Shown: positions 10,555 through 19,205, counted from the stretch's first letter. The stretch: 64,000 bases of DNA from Brucella sp. BE17 (GCF_039545455.1 NZ_CP154467.1:2164501-2228500), one strand, 5' to 3'. Made by a program: numbers and translations. Notes: generated by a model not told the origin, from the letters alone.

Positions 10555-10598
10555 CTCTCGAATTCCTGAATAGACCATGCCGCTCAGGATTTCGAGAG
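10555..10598 (-). promoter_or_regulatory. Long inverted repeat in the 5' leader of the SDR gene
   Basis: Arms at 10555-10569 and 10584-10598 pair over 15 positions with a single mismatch (T opposite T) and a 14-base loop. In the minus-strand transcript the hairpin ends three bases before the GAGG ribosome-binding site. It could control translation or act as a dimeric operator. The function is inferred from position only. Confidence 0.55.
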
Positions 10599-10982
10599 AT
10601 ATTAGGAGCGACTACTATCAATTTGCTGGGAAGGATGCCGGGTGCGACTGGATGCGCATATGCGATTGTGACATCGATAAAACATCACTGATTTCAGATA
10701 CTGATAAAGGTGTGTTGCGGGGTGGGGAGCGGAATGGCAGGTTTCGAATGGATTGATGGAAAACCAGCCTTCAATTATCCTGAAATCTTGAAAAAATAGA
10801 GCCTATATCGTTTTCGGCAGTTTTGTAACAACGGCTGCGACCTATTCGTCAGTTTCGGGCTTTTTGAAAAAATCATCCACCAACCCTATTATTAAAGCAA
10901 GAATGTCCGGATTCGGACAAATCTAGAATTTTTTTCATGCATAAACACCTTTGAAGCTCTTTCTTTCAAGGTGTGTCCTCTC
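10599..10982. other. Intergenic region between divergent SDR and DUF1254-type genes
   Basis: About 380 bases with no convincing open reading frame. The only clear structure is a perfect inverted repeat TGTCCG-GATT-CGGACA at 10904-10919, followed by a T-rich stretch. It is about 65 bases before the downstream start and could be an operator. Confidence 0.5.
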
Positions 10983-12062
10983 ATGAGATTTCTATTTGGA
11001 TCAACAGTTAATATCGCAGCCTTCAAGAACATCCTCAGGCTCGTCTCATCAATTATTATTCTTTCTGCAGCTGTTGATTATTCCGTTGCTCAAGAGACTG
11101 CCACTCCCAAAGCCGTCACTGTTGAGAATTTCCCACGAGCGGAGACTGATACGACCATTGCGGCCTATGCACAAAAAGGTGCCTTCGGAAAGTTTCTTCA
11201 TGTCCGCGCACCCGTATCAATTGACGAACAGAAAATAGTTCGCACCAACAGGGATACGCTCTATTCGTTTGGCATTTTTGATCTCGATGCTGGTCCCGTA
11301 ACGCTCAGTCTGCCCGAGACGGAAAAGCGTTACATGATGGCACAGGTACTCGATCAGGATCAGTACACGCGAGATATCGCCTATGCGCCGGGCGAAAGAA
11401 CATATTCCAGAGATTCGGTTCATACCCGCTACATGATCGTGATCGTCAGAACGCTTGTCGATCCCCAGAGTGCAGAGGATATCAGGCGCGTTCACGCATT
11501 GCAGAATTCCATAGGTGTTTCTCAGTCCGGTAAAGGGTCACTGGAGCTTCCCGATTGGGACGCTGCATCCCAAGGGCAGATTCGCGAAGCGCTAAAGGGT
11601 CTTGGCGCACATCTTGGAAGCACCGCAAATATGTTCGGAACTCCGGATGAAGTCGATCCGATCAAGTATCTGATCGGTGCCGCTATCGGATGGGGTGGGA
11701 ATCCCGAAAGCGCCGCCATTTATCTCTCCGGCCATCCGAAAGACAAGAGTGGAGCCGACGTTGAGATTCTGACCATCAAGGATGTTCCTGTCGACGGTTT
11801 CTGGTCGATCAGCGTTTACAACAAGGAAGGTTACTTCGCGAAAAACGCGTTGGACGCTTATTCTGTCAATAATCTTACAGCGAAGAAAAGTGAGGATGGC
11901 AGTGTGACCGTACAATTCGGTGGTTGCGAAAAGACGACGCCGAATTGCCTGCCCACGATGCCCGGCTGGAATTATACGGTCCGTCTTTACAGGCCCAGAA
12001 GCGAGATACTGAACGGCAGCTGGAAATTTCCTGAACCGGTACAGATAAGCCCGGCAAAATAG
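10983..12062 (+). CDS. Secreted DUF1254/DUF1214 domain protein
   Basis: A 359-residue protein of unknown function. The N-terminus has basic residues, then a hydrophobic stretch (LVSSIIILSAAVDYSVA), which suggests Sec export to the periplasm with cleavage near residue 36. The NRDTLYSFGIFDLDAGPVTL segment near residue 89 is characteristic of the DUF1254 N-domain, and the C-terminal half (VDGFWSISVYNKEGYF, WNYTVRLYRPRSEILNGSW) matches DUF1214. I chose the ATG at 10983 because AAGGTG precedes it by nine bases. An upstream GTG at 10971 is also in frame. The gene is 76 bases upstream of a predicted outer-membrane protein and may share a transcript with it. Family assignment is good, the biochemical role is unknown. 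Confidence 0.8.
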   Translation: MRFLFGSTVNIAAFKNILRLVSSIIILSAAVDYSVAQETATPKAVTVENFPRAETDTTIAAYAQKGAFGKFLHVRAPVSIDEQKIVRTNRDTLYSFGIFDLDAGPVTLSLPETEKRYMMAQVLDQDQYTRDIAYAPGERTYSRDSVHTRYMIVIVRTLVDPQSAEDIRRVHALQNSIGVSQSGKGSLELPDWDAASQGQIREALKGLGAHLGSTANMFGTPDEVDPIKYLIGAAIGWGGNPESAAIYLSGHPKDKSGADVEILTIKDVPVDGFWSISVYNKEGYFAKNALDAYSVNNLTAKKSEDGSVTVQFGGCEKTTPNCLPTMPGWNYTVRLYRPRSEILNGSWKFPEPVQISPAK

Positions 12063-12138
12063 CTCCATCCTGCGAAAACCGTCACTCACAACAATTTTGC
12101 CCTGTCCCGTACTGGGCGCGATCATCGGGGTCAATTAG

Positions 12139-13095
12139 ATGAAGTCCAGAGTTAAATTCATAGGCCTCTGCGGTCTGGTTCTCGCTAGCCTTCCCGCAGA
12201 AATCGCAAGTGCTGCCGAGGGCGGTATCGGTGTCTATCTGCTTGGTTCAAAGGGACCAGCAGCAGCCATCACTCCACCGCCGGGATTATACCTTGAAAAC
12301 GACTTCTATTTTTATCGCGGCACGATGGGGAAAGATGAAAAGCTCCCCGCTGGCGGGCGGCTGGCAGTTGGCATTGAAGGCGATGCAGCGCTCTATATCC
12401 CGTCGCTGAGCTACATAGCGCCGGAGCCTTTGCTGGGTGGCCATCTGGGACTGTCCGTTTCCTTGCCGGTCGGAAAGAAAGAAACCGATGCTGACCTGAC
12501 ATTGCGGGGGCCGAGAGGCGGTCATGCAACCGGAGCGATCAGCGATGATATATTGACCATAGGGGACCCCAAGGTCGGTGCTTATCTTGGCTGGCAAACC
12601 GGCAATTTTCACTATCAGCTTGGAACCCAGTTCAATGTGCCGATCGGAGACTATCACGAAGGCGCAATCACAAACCTTGCCTTTCATCGCTGGGGCACGG
12701 ATATTTTCGCCGCGGCTACGTGGCTCGATCCCACCATTGGTCTTGATATTTCCGGTGCGGCCGGCGTTACATTCAATTCAACCAACACAGCAACCGATTA
12801 CAAGACAGGTAACGAATTCCATTTTGAAGGTGCGATGGTTCAGCATTTCAACAAAAGCTTCGACGCCGGGCTGATCGGTTATTATTATAAACAGCTCGGC
12901 GCTGATAGCGGCTCAGGGGCTAGCGGGGCCTTTAAAGGCGAGGTTGCTGCAATTGGTGTGACGCTGGGCTACAGTTTCAAGGCAGGAGAACTGCCCATGG
13001 CGGCCCGGCTCAAATATTACCATGAGGTGAGTGCCGAAAATCGGCCGAAGGGCGATGCGGTTTACGTCACACTGTCAATGCCCCTGAAATTCTAA
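12139..13095 (+). CDS. Outer-membrane protein of the phenol meta-pathway (MetA/SphA) type
   Basis: A 318-residue exported protein with a clear signal peptide (MKSRVKFIGLCGLVLASLPAEIASA, cleavage probably near residue 25). The remainder is rich in alternating aromatic and glycine residues, with repeated beta-strand-like stretches and a C-terminal strand ending in a phenylalanine (LSMPLKF), as in outer-membrane beta barrels. Its composition and the opening GGIGVYLLGSKGPAAAITPPPGLYLENDFYFY resemble the family named after meta-pathway phenol degradation loci, in which these proteins are thought to take up hydrophobic compounds. No aromatic-degradation enzyme is nearby, so the cargo is unknown. 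It sits between the DUF1254-type gene and a Crp/Fnr regulator on the same strand. Confidence 0.75.
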   Translation: MKSRVKFIGLCGLVLASLPAEIASAAEGGIGVYLLGSKGPAAAITPPPGLYLENDFYFYRGTMGKDEKLPAGGRLAVGIEGDAALYIPSLSYIAPEPLLGGHLGLSVSLPVGKKETDADLTLRGPRGGHATGAISDDILTIGDPKVGAYLGWQTGNFHYQLGTQFNVPIGDYHEGAITNLAFHRWGTDIFAAATWLDPTIGLDISGAAGVTFNSTNTATDYKTGNEFHFEGAMVQHFNKSFDAGLIGYYYKQLGADSGSGASGAFKGEVAAIGVTLGYSFKAGELPMAARLKYYHEVSAENRPKGDAVYVTLSMPLKF

Positions 13096-13211
13096 CGTGG
13101 AATTTCCGGCTTTCTTAAGCTCATATGGGGGCGGATTTTCATCGCTCCATTGCGCGGACTGATCGATGCATTGGCATGGGAGAATGAATAAAAAGAAGCG
13201 GATGCGGTGCG

Positions 13212-13901
13212 ATGGTTGATATTACACGAGAGCAGGCCGAAAAAATTGTTAGCCAGCAAGGCTGGCTGTCACATATGCCGCAGCCTTTCAGGGACAAGCT
13301 GTTTCAGCACGCAATGCTGATTAGAATGCCGCCAAATCATACCGTATTCCGCCATGGGGATCCGGTGGGCGGTATTTACGGGCTTGTTGCCGGTTGCGTC
13401 ACGGTTAATCTTGCACCGGCCAATGCCACGCCTTGTCTGGTTCATCTGGGATTACCCGGGGCATGGACTGGAGAGGGTTGTTTTCTAACCGGACAACCCA
13501 GACGCGTTGAGCTTAAAACGCTGACCGAAACACATGCTTTTCATTTGCCTCTCGACATCATGCAAAAGCTCTCCCACGAGGACTACAACATCGTGCGCGC
13601 CTTTGGAGCTATTTCGATCTTCAGCACGGATGTGCTTATCCATATCATTCACGATCTGCAGAAAAGAAACCCTGCTAAACGCATAGCATCCGTGCTGCGC
13701 CGTATTGTGCCCGACGAGAACACGTCCGTTATTCTTTCGCAGGCTGAAATCGCTACGATGACCAACACTTCCCGCCAACAGGTCAACGTGGCATTGAAGA
13801 AATTCGCAGATGCTGGCTGGATCGAGTACAGTTATCGCTCGATTTCCTTTCTGAATTTACCCCAATTGGCTAAGTTCTCCACTGACGGTGCAGATGATTA
13901 A
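13212..13901 (+). CDS. Crp/Fnr-family transcriptional regulator
   Basis: A 229-residue regulator with an N-terminal cyclic-nucleotide-binding-type beta roll (about residues 30-135; HGDPVGGIYGLVAGCVTVNL) and a C-terminal winged helix-turn-helix (about 150-220). The recognition region reads LSQAEIATMTNTSRQQVNVALKKF. It lacks the N-terminal cysteine cluster of oxygen-sensing Fnr. The arginine and serine of cAMP-specific CRP are not evident, so the effector is unknown. It lies 116 bases after the outer-membrane protein gene on the same strand and is a plausible regulator of that pair. Confidence 0.85.
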   Translation: MVDITREQAEKIVSQQGWLSHMPQPFRDKLFQHAMLIRMPPNHTVFRHGDPVGGIYGLVAGCVTVNLAPANATPCLVHLGLPGAWTGEGCFLTGQPRRVELKTLTETHAFHLPLDIMQKLSHEDYNIVRAFGAISIFSTDVLIHIIHDLQKRNPAKRIASVLRRIVPDENTSVILSQAEIATMTNTSRQQVNVALKKFADAGWIEYSYRSISFLNLPQLAKFSTDGADD

Positions 13902-14002
13902 ATAATATAGACTATAGTTCGACATGAAACTTCAAAGTTGTATCAGTTATTTTGGTTTTTACAGATTTGCGCCTTCATAGGGTAAAGAAAAGTGCTAAAT
14001 CT

Positions 14003-14020
14003 GGAGTGTTGCGCAACTCC
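14003..14020. repeat. Small imperfect palindrome GGAGTGTTGCGCAACTCC
   Basis: An 18-base near-palindrome with a perfect GTTGCGCAAC inside it, about 100 bases after the Crp/Fnr gene in non-coding sequence. The role is unknown. Confidence 0.35.
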
Positions 14021-14089
14021 TGAAACATGTTACTTCACACGTGCTTGTCGCAGACGGCGGGACTTTTCGACTTTGGAATAGATTTGTCG

Positions 14090-14365
14090 ATGCAACGAAT
14101 TGTGGTCTCATGTAACGCAGGGAGTGGGAAGTCAACATTCTCACGCATGTTGGGAGGACGGCTGTCCCTTCCTGTTATCCACCTCGACAAACTCTCTTGG
14201 GGGGCTGAAATGGTCAAAGCCCGTGCCCAGAGATTTCAGGCAGCTTGTTGAAGCTGCAGCTTCTTGATCAGGTTGGATATGCGAGGGAAACGATCACCGG
14301 CAAACCTTTGATTTGCGCTTGCCGCGTGCGGACCTGGTAATCTGGATGGATACCCTACACCGGCG
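14090..14365 (+). pseudogene. Broken P-loop kinase of the DNA topology-modulation (FlaR-like) type
   Basis: The frame opening at 14090 encodes MQRIVVSCNAGSGKSTFSR followed by LPVIHLDKLSW, which is the Walker A and following strand of small adenylate-kinase-like topology-modulation proteins (normally about 170 residues). The match then moves to another frame around 14210-14223 (PRDFRQLVEAAAS), meets a TGA at 14265-14267 and continues in that frame as GWICEGN then LRLPRADLVIWMD up to about 14350. After that it stops resembling the family and runs into an antisense gene fragment. So this gene has a frameshift, a nonsense codon and a lost 3' half. Confidence 0.65.
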
Positions 14366-14475
14366 ATGGTCGCGTCTCGATCGTTCTCAATATAGGCGCC
14401 TGCCGCCTCGATCCACTCACAGGCATCAATCGCCGCGCCCATCATTTCCCGGATCAGATTCCAGTCGGCTTTCAT
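14350..14475 (-). pseudogene. Truncated small hypothetical protein (5' fragment)
   Basis: On the minus strand, MKADWNLIREMMGAAIDACEWIEAAG then IENDRDATI looks like the genuine start of a small rhizobial hypothetical protein of about 70 residues. From about 14350 downward the frame becomes the antisense of the broken kinase gene, so its 3' half is missing. The two fragments meet head to head, which points to a deletion joining two convergent genes. I recognise the N-terminal pattern but know of no function. Confidence 0.5.
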
Positions 14476-14527
14476 ATGGCTCGTCTCTTGCGCGAAAATC
14501 CTAAAACATGCGACAGCTTAGCCATCT

Positions 14528-14588
14528 AGCGTCCGCTTTAAAGAATGTCATTCACGACGATAAGCGACCGAAATGAGGGTCGGACGCT
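14528..14588. repeat. Inverted repeat AGCGTCCG / CGGACGCT
   Basis: Perfect 8-base arms at 14528-14535 and 14581-14588 enclose 45 bases, 49 bases beyond the 3' end of the minus-strand PBP gene. No T-tract follows on either strand, so a terminator is not supported. It lies beside the pseudogene scar. Confidence 0.35.
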
Positions 14589-14636
14589 GTCATCACCCCA
14601 CTGCCCATTCCACCCAATCGCTTGAGGCTCCAATCC

Positions 14637-16862
14637 TCAATTGCCCATGATGATATCGTAGAGCGTCGTTGATTTTCCCGGCTGCTGGCTTGGTTGTTGA
14701 TCAGGCTGTTGTGCAGGCTGCTGGATATCGTTGCGCGGGGTCGTCTCCGGCGCAGGCGGCCAGTACCCCTCCTCATCATTGCCCGCCATAGGCTGATTGC
14801 CAAAACCGTTCTGTGACATCAGGTTCGGATCGTAAGGCGCATTGGGGTCCATGCCGTCGCTGCCGCCGGGTAGCACGTTCTGGATTTCGTAATGGCCGGG
14901 TAATTGCGCAATCGGCACGCCCTTATGCGCCTTTTGCATGAATTCCTTCCATGCAGCGACTGGCAATGTCGAGCCGAAGACACGCTTCATGCCCTTGCCG
15001 TCATCATTGCCGAACCAAACCCCCGTGGTGAGGTTGGCTGTATAGCCGATAAACCATGCATCGCGGAAATTCTGGCTGGTGCCGGTCTTGCCCGCCGCAG
15101 GCCAGCCACCAAAGGCCGCCCTGCGCGCCGTGCCGTCCTCGACGGTGCGGCGCAGCATGGCATTGATCATGCCGACATTGCGCTCGTCGATGACACGCGG
15201 GCCGATGCCGTCTTCTTTCTGGTAAAGTACGTTGCCATCGGCATCGGTCACACGGGTGATGAAATAGACCGGCGCACGGTAGCCGCCATTGGCAAAGGGC
15301 ACGTAAGCGTCGGTCAGTTCCAGCAGCGTCACCTCGGAGGTTCCAAGCGCCAGCGACGCATTGGGCACCAGCGCTGACTGAACACCGAGGCGGTGGGCTG
15401 TATCGATCACGGTTTGCGGACCGACTTCCATGACGAGCTGTGCCGAAACCGAATTGAGCGAATGCGAAAGTGCTGTCGCAAGCGTGACCTCGCCCATATA
15501 TTTGCCGTTGTCGTTGGCGGGCGTCCATTTGCCGATGCGGACCGGTGCGTCATTGCGCACGGAGTCAGGTGTGCGCCCCTGTTCGAGCGAAGAGAGATAG
15601 ACAAAGGGCTTGAAAGTGGAGGCGGGCTGGCGATGACCGTCCGTCACGCGGTCGAACTGGCTCGCAGCATAGTCGACACCGCCCACCATGGCGCGCACCG
15701 CACCCGTGCCGTCAATGGACACCATCGCGCCTTGGCTGACGTTCATCTTCTTGCTGTGCTGTGCGATCTGTTCCTTGATCGCTTCCTCTCCTGCCGCCTG
15801 CAGGCTGAGATCGATCGTGGTCTCGACCGTAATGTCGCTCTTGGTCTCGCCGATCAGCGCAGGAAGCGCGCTTACGACCTTGTCGGCCACGTAATTCTCC
15901 GATCCCTGCCAGTAGGATGGCGCACGCGTCGGCGGCTCGCTTTCGGCGATTGCCTGTTGCCGGTCATCGATCATGCCTTCTTTGCGCATCGCACCCAGAA
16001 CGAGTCTGGCGCGGGCATTGGCCGCTTCCGGATCGCGCGCTGGTGAAAGGCGCGAAGGGGCTTTGAGAAGCCCTGCCAAAGTGGCGGCTTCCATCAGGTT
16101 CACGTCCTTGGCGGACTTGTTGAAATAGCGCCTTGACGCCGCATCCACGCCATAGGCGCCGGAGCCGAGATAGACGCGATTGAGATACATCTCCAGAATC
16201 TGGTCCTTGGTGTATTTGTGCTCAAGCCACAGCGCGAGCATCACTTCCTGCACTTTTCGTTCAAGTGTACGGTCGGGCGACAGAAACAGGTTTTTGGCAA
16301 GCTGCTGCGTCAAAGTCGACCCTCCCTGCACGGCACGACCGGACATGAGATTGGTAAAGATAGCGCGGCCAAGCCCGATAGGGTCAATGCCGAAATGCGA
16401 ATAAAAGCGCCGGTCCTCGATGGCAATCACGGCCTGAGGAATATAGGCCGACATTTCATGCAAGCCCACGGCCTGGCCGCCGGTAGTGCCGCGATTGGCG
16501 ATCAGCTTGCCACTGACATCGACAATGCGCACATTGGGCGGACGGTCGGGGATTTCCCAGTCGGTGGTGGGTGGCATTTTGATCGCAAAATAGATCAGGA
16601 CGCCGGCAAGGCCGATGCCGCCCCAAAGGCCTAGCACGAAACACCAGTAGATAGCGCGACGCACAAAGCCAAAAAAGCCGCGCGGTTTTGCCTTGCCGCG
16701 ACGCGATGCACGGGGACTTGCCTTGCCGGATTTCACCGGCTTGCGATTTTGCGCGCGCGCCACACGGTCCTCCTGATCGACACGGAAATCATCGTCTTCC
16801 TTCTTTTTCTCACCATCAAAAGAAGGTTCGATGCGTCCATTCCTGTCGTCTCGCGATGCCAT
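14637..16862 (-). CDS. Class A penicillin-binding protein (PBP1-type transglycosylase/transpeptidase)
   Basis: A 741-residue bifunctional peptidoglycan synthase. It has a charged cytoplasmic N-terminus (about residues 1-60), one transmembrane anchor (WCFVLGLWGGIGLAGVLIYF, about 73-92), then the family-51 glycosyltransferase domain with EDRRFYSHFG and QGGSTLTQQLAKNLF, and a transpeptidase domain with the three penicillin-binding motifs STFK (active serine), SLN and KTGTS. The C-terminus ends in a low-complexity glutamine/proline tail. It polymerises and crosslinks peptidoglycan at the outer face of the inner membrane. It stands alone on the minus strand, with the helicase terminator upstream of it. 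Confidence 0.92.
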   Translation of the reverse strand: MASRDDRNGRIEPSFDGEKKKEDDDFRVDQEDRVARAQNRKPVKSGKASPRASRRGKAKPRGFFGFVRRAIYWCFVLGLWGGIGLAGVLIYFAIKMPPTTDWEIPDRPPNVRIVDVSGKLIANRGTTGGQAVGLHEMSAYIPQAVIAIEDRRFYSHFGIDPIGLGRAIFTNLMSGRAVQGGSTLTQQLAKNLFLSPDRTLERKVQEVMLALWLEHKYTKDQILEMYLNRVYLGSGAYGVDAASRRYFNKSAKDVNLMEAATLAGLLKAPSRLSPARDPEAANARARLVLGAMRKEGMIDDRQQAIAESEPPTRAPSYWQGSENYVADKVVSALPALIGETKSDITVETTIDLSLQAAGEEAIKEQIAQHSKKMNVSQGAMVSIDGTGAVRAMVGGVDYAASQFDRVTDGHRQPASTFKPFVYLSSLEQGRTPDSVRNDAPVRIGKWTPANDNGKYMGEVTLATALSHSLNSVSAQLVMEVGPQTVIDTAHRLGVQSALVPNASLALGTSEVTLLELTDAYVPFANGGYRAPVYFITRVTDADGNVLYQKEDGIGPRVIDERNVGMINAMLRRTVEDGTARRAAFGGWPAAGKTGTSQNFRDAWFIGYTANLTTGVWFGNDDGKGMKRVFGSTLPVAAWKEFMQKAHKGVPIAQLPGHYEIQNVLPGGSDGMDPNAPYDPNLMSQNGFGNQPMAGNDEEGYWPPAPETTPRNDIQQPAQQPDQQPSQQPGKSTTLYDIIMGN

Positions 16863-16993
16863 ATTTGTCTTTTTCCGCCACCTGCGCGCCGGTTCGCTGC
16901 AATGGAAAACCGGTCATTTGAAAATATCTTGCGTGTCGCCAATCCGGTGCAGGGTAAATGCGGCAGTTTAAAGGGACGTAAATCTTCGCAAAC

Positions 16994-17022
16994 AAAAAGC
17001 CCGCTGGAGAGCGGGCTTTTTT
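16994..17022 (-). terminator. Terminator after the DEAD-box helicase gene
   Basis: A perfect 12-base stem AAAAAGCCCGCT / AGCGGGCTTTTT with a GGAG loop and T-tracts on both strands. It lies 16 bases past the helicase stop on the minus strand. Confidence 0.85.
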
Positions 17023-17037
17023 CATGTTGCAGATGAT

Positions 17038-18864
17038 TTATTCGCTGCGATACTTCTTGCCGGGCTTTTTATAGCCGTCCTTATGGCCGTCCTTGAACTT
17101 GTCGCCGCGCGGCTTGAACGAGGGCTTGCCTTCTCCGCGGCTTTCGCCCCGACCTTCTCTGCGTCCGGCATCCTCGCCTGCGCCCGGTGTGGCCGGACGG
17201 ATCACCAGCCCCTTTTCGCCGGTGCCGCGTTCAGCGACGAGCTGGCGGAATTCATTGGCTTTGGAGGCCGAGATTTCAAAGCGGGTTTCGTTGTCAAGGA
17301 TTTTGATCGCGCCGACATCGCGCTTGGAAATATCGCCCGCCTTGCAGATCAACGGCAAAAGCCATTTCGGATCGGCGCGGTGCTTGCGTCCTGCGGAAAG
17401 CGAGAACCATACGCCATCGAATTTTGCATTACGGTCGAAACGCTCGCCCGGCTCGCCTCTATTCTCGCTGCGCTCGCGGCGTTCGCCACGCTCGAAACGA
17501 TCATTTCTTTCAGAGCGCTCTCTAGGCTTTTTGCTGCCGACCGGATGCACTGGCGCGTCCGAAACCTCTTCCGCTGCTGGAAGTGCTGCAAGCTCGCGGT
17601 TCAAAAAGGCATTGGCGATCTGTTCGGGTGTGTAGCGTTGCGTCAGCGACTGCAACAGCTCCTGATGCTCGTCCTCAACTGCCTGACCGAACACGTCCGA
17701 ATTGAGAATGCGCTCGTTGTTTTTGGCCTGCACGGCAGCGATCCCCGGTGCGGCAATCGTCTGCGCATCGAGTTTCGCCAGTTGCAGCAGACGTTCGGCG
17801 GAGCGGCGGCGCGAGAACGGCACAACGAGCACGCAGGTACCCTTGCGCCCCGCACGGCCCGTGCGGCCCGAACGATGTAGAAGCGTATCGGGATTGGTCG
17901 GAAGATCGGCATGGATGACCAGATCGAGATTGGGTAGGTCAATGCCGCGAGCTGCAACATCGGTTGCCACACAGACGCGGGCGCGTCCGTCGCGCATGGC
18001 CTGAAGCGCATTGTTGCGCTCGGCCTGACTTAACTCGCCCGAAAGTGCGACCACTGCAAAACCGCGATTGGAAAGCCGGCTCGCCATATGCTTGACCGCT
18101 TCGCGGGTCGAGCAGAAAATAATGGTGTTCTGTGAATCGTAATAAAGCAGCGTGTTGATGATCGCGTGGTCGCGCTCATGCGGGGGCACAGGCATTGCGA
18201 CATAATCGATATCGGCATGCTGGCTGGTGTCGCTGGTGACGGTGAGACGCATCGCATTGTTCTGGAAGCGCTTGGCAAGCTGGGCAATCGGCTTGGATAC
18301 AGTCGCCGAGAACATCAGCGTGCGGCGCTCTTGCGGCGCTTCGCCCAGAATGAATTCGAGGTCTTCGCGAAAGCCCATATCGAGCATTTCGTCGGCTTCA
18401 TCGAGAACGATGGCGCGAAGTTGCGTCATATCGAGTGCGTTGCGGGTAATGTGGTCGCGCAGGCGTCCGGGTGTTCCAACCACGATATGGCTGCCACGCT
18501 CCAGCGCACGGCGCTCGGAACGGATATCCATGCCGCCGACGCAGGATGCGATCTGCGCGCCGGTATCGGCATAAAGCCATTCGAGTTCGCGGCGCACCTG
18601 AAGGGCGAGTTCGCGTGTCGGCGCGATGATCAGCGCCAGCGGACTTTCAGCCCTGCCGAAGCGCAATTCATTGCCGAGTAGTGTTTGCGCGAAAGCGAGG
18701 CCGAAGGCCACCGTCTTGCCCGAGCCGGTCTGTGCGGAGACGAGCAGGTCGCTATCGAGCGTTTCAGGGGCGAGAACCGCGTTCTGGACGGCGGTGAGGT
18801 CGTTATAGCCACGAGCGGCTAAGGCCCCGGAAAGAGCCGGAGCGATGGTTTCAGGCAGAGACAT
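17038..18864 (-). CDS. DEAD-box ATP-dependent RNA helicase (DeaD/DbpA-like)
   Basis: A 608-residue RNA helicase. Core motifs appear in order: AQTGSGKT (I), PTRELALQV (Ia), VGTPGR (Ib), DEAD (II), SAT (III), ARGIDLPNLDLV (V) and HRSGRTGRAG (VI). After the core there is a DbpA-type RNA-binding domain (WFSLSAGRKHRADPKWLL onward), then a basic Arg/Gly/Lys-rich tail. Such proteins remodel rRNA or mRNA structure, often under cold or stress. I chose ATG at 18864 because GAAAG lies upstream; the TTG at 18870 is less likely. A perfect inverted repeat (18907-18929) in the 5' leader may matter for regulation. Confidence 0.9.
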   Translation of the reverse strand: MSLPETIAPALSGALAARGYNDLTAVQNAVLAPETLDSDLLVSAQTGSGKTVAFGLAFAQTLLGNELRFGRAESPLALIIAPTRELALQVRRELEWLYADTGAQIASCVGGMDIRSERRALERGSHIVVGTPGRLRDHITRNALDMTQLRAIVLDEADEMLDMGFREDLEFILGEAPQERRTLMFSATVSKPIAQLAKRFQNNAMRLTVTSDTSQHADIDYVAMPVPPHERDHAIINTLLYYDSQNTIIFCSTREAVKHMASRLSNRGFAVVALSGELSQAERNNALQAMRDGRARVCVATDVAARGIDLPNLDLVIHADLPTNPDTLLHRSGRTGRAGRKGTCVLVVPFSRRRSAERLLQLAKLDAQTIAAPGIAAVQAKNNERILNSDVFGQAVEDEHQELLQSLTQRYTPEQIANAFLNRELAALPAAEEVSDAPVHPVGSKKPRERSERNDRFERGERRERSENRGEPGERFDRNAKFDGVWFSLSAGRKHRADPKWLLPLICKAGDISKRDVGAIKILDNETRFEISASKANEFRQLVAERGTGEKGLVIRPATPGAGEDAGRREGRGESRGEGKPSFKPRGDKFKDGHKDGYKKPGKKYRSE

Positions 18865-18906
18865 GATCAACTTTCACGAAAAGCTTCACAAGCCGCATAC
18901 CCAACG

Positions 18907-18929
18907 GTCGCAAAACAGAATTTTGCGAC
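18907..18929 (-). promoter_or_regulatory. Inverted repeat in the 5' leader of the DEAD-box helicase gene
   Basis: Perfect 9-base arms GTCGCAAAA / TTTTGCGAC with a 5-base spacer, 43 bases upstream of the helicase start. It would form a hairpin in the leader mRNA or could be an operator. Confidence 0.45.
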
Positions 18930-18965
18930 ACCCCTGACGACTACCGAAGCAACAGAATTGTGGAC

Positions 18966-19000
18966 TCACTATAGGGTCATGGGGCTGACGTCAACCGTCG
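18966..19000 (-). promoter_or_regulatory. Candidate sigma-70-type promoter for the DEAD-box helicase gene
   Basis: Read on the minus strand there is TTGACG followed 15 bases later by TATAGT. The spacing is shorter than the usual 16-18. It lies about 100 bases upstream of the start codon. Confidence 0.35.
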
Positions 19001-19157
19001 GCCGGTATTTGAGACTGACGAGATTCCGGTTCTGACGTGCCGAAGATGGTTTTCTTCGACAACCGAAGCGCAGTGTACTTTTTGGGTACATGAACACCGG
19101 AAGCTTAGAAGAGAGCCATTTGCAGGCGATCACGGCCGGAATAGCGCAGGCTCAAAA

Positions 19158-19197
19158 CGCATTCCGGAAAGTGCGAGGCGTTTTCGGATAAGATGCG
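19158..19197. repeat. Intergenic palindromic element between polA and the helicase gene
   Basis: CGCATTCCGGAAA pairs with TTTTCGGATAAGATGCG with small bulges across a short loop (GTGCGAGGCG). I recall motifs of this form scattered between genes in rhizobial and Brucella genomes, so it is probably a dispersed repeat. The rest of the 341-base gap (18865-19205) shows no gene. Confidence 0.5.
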
Positions 19198-19205
19198 CGA
19201 CAAAT

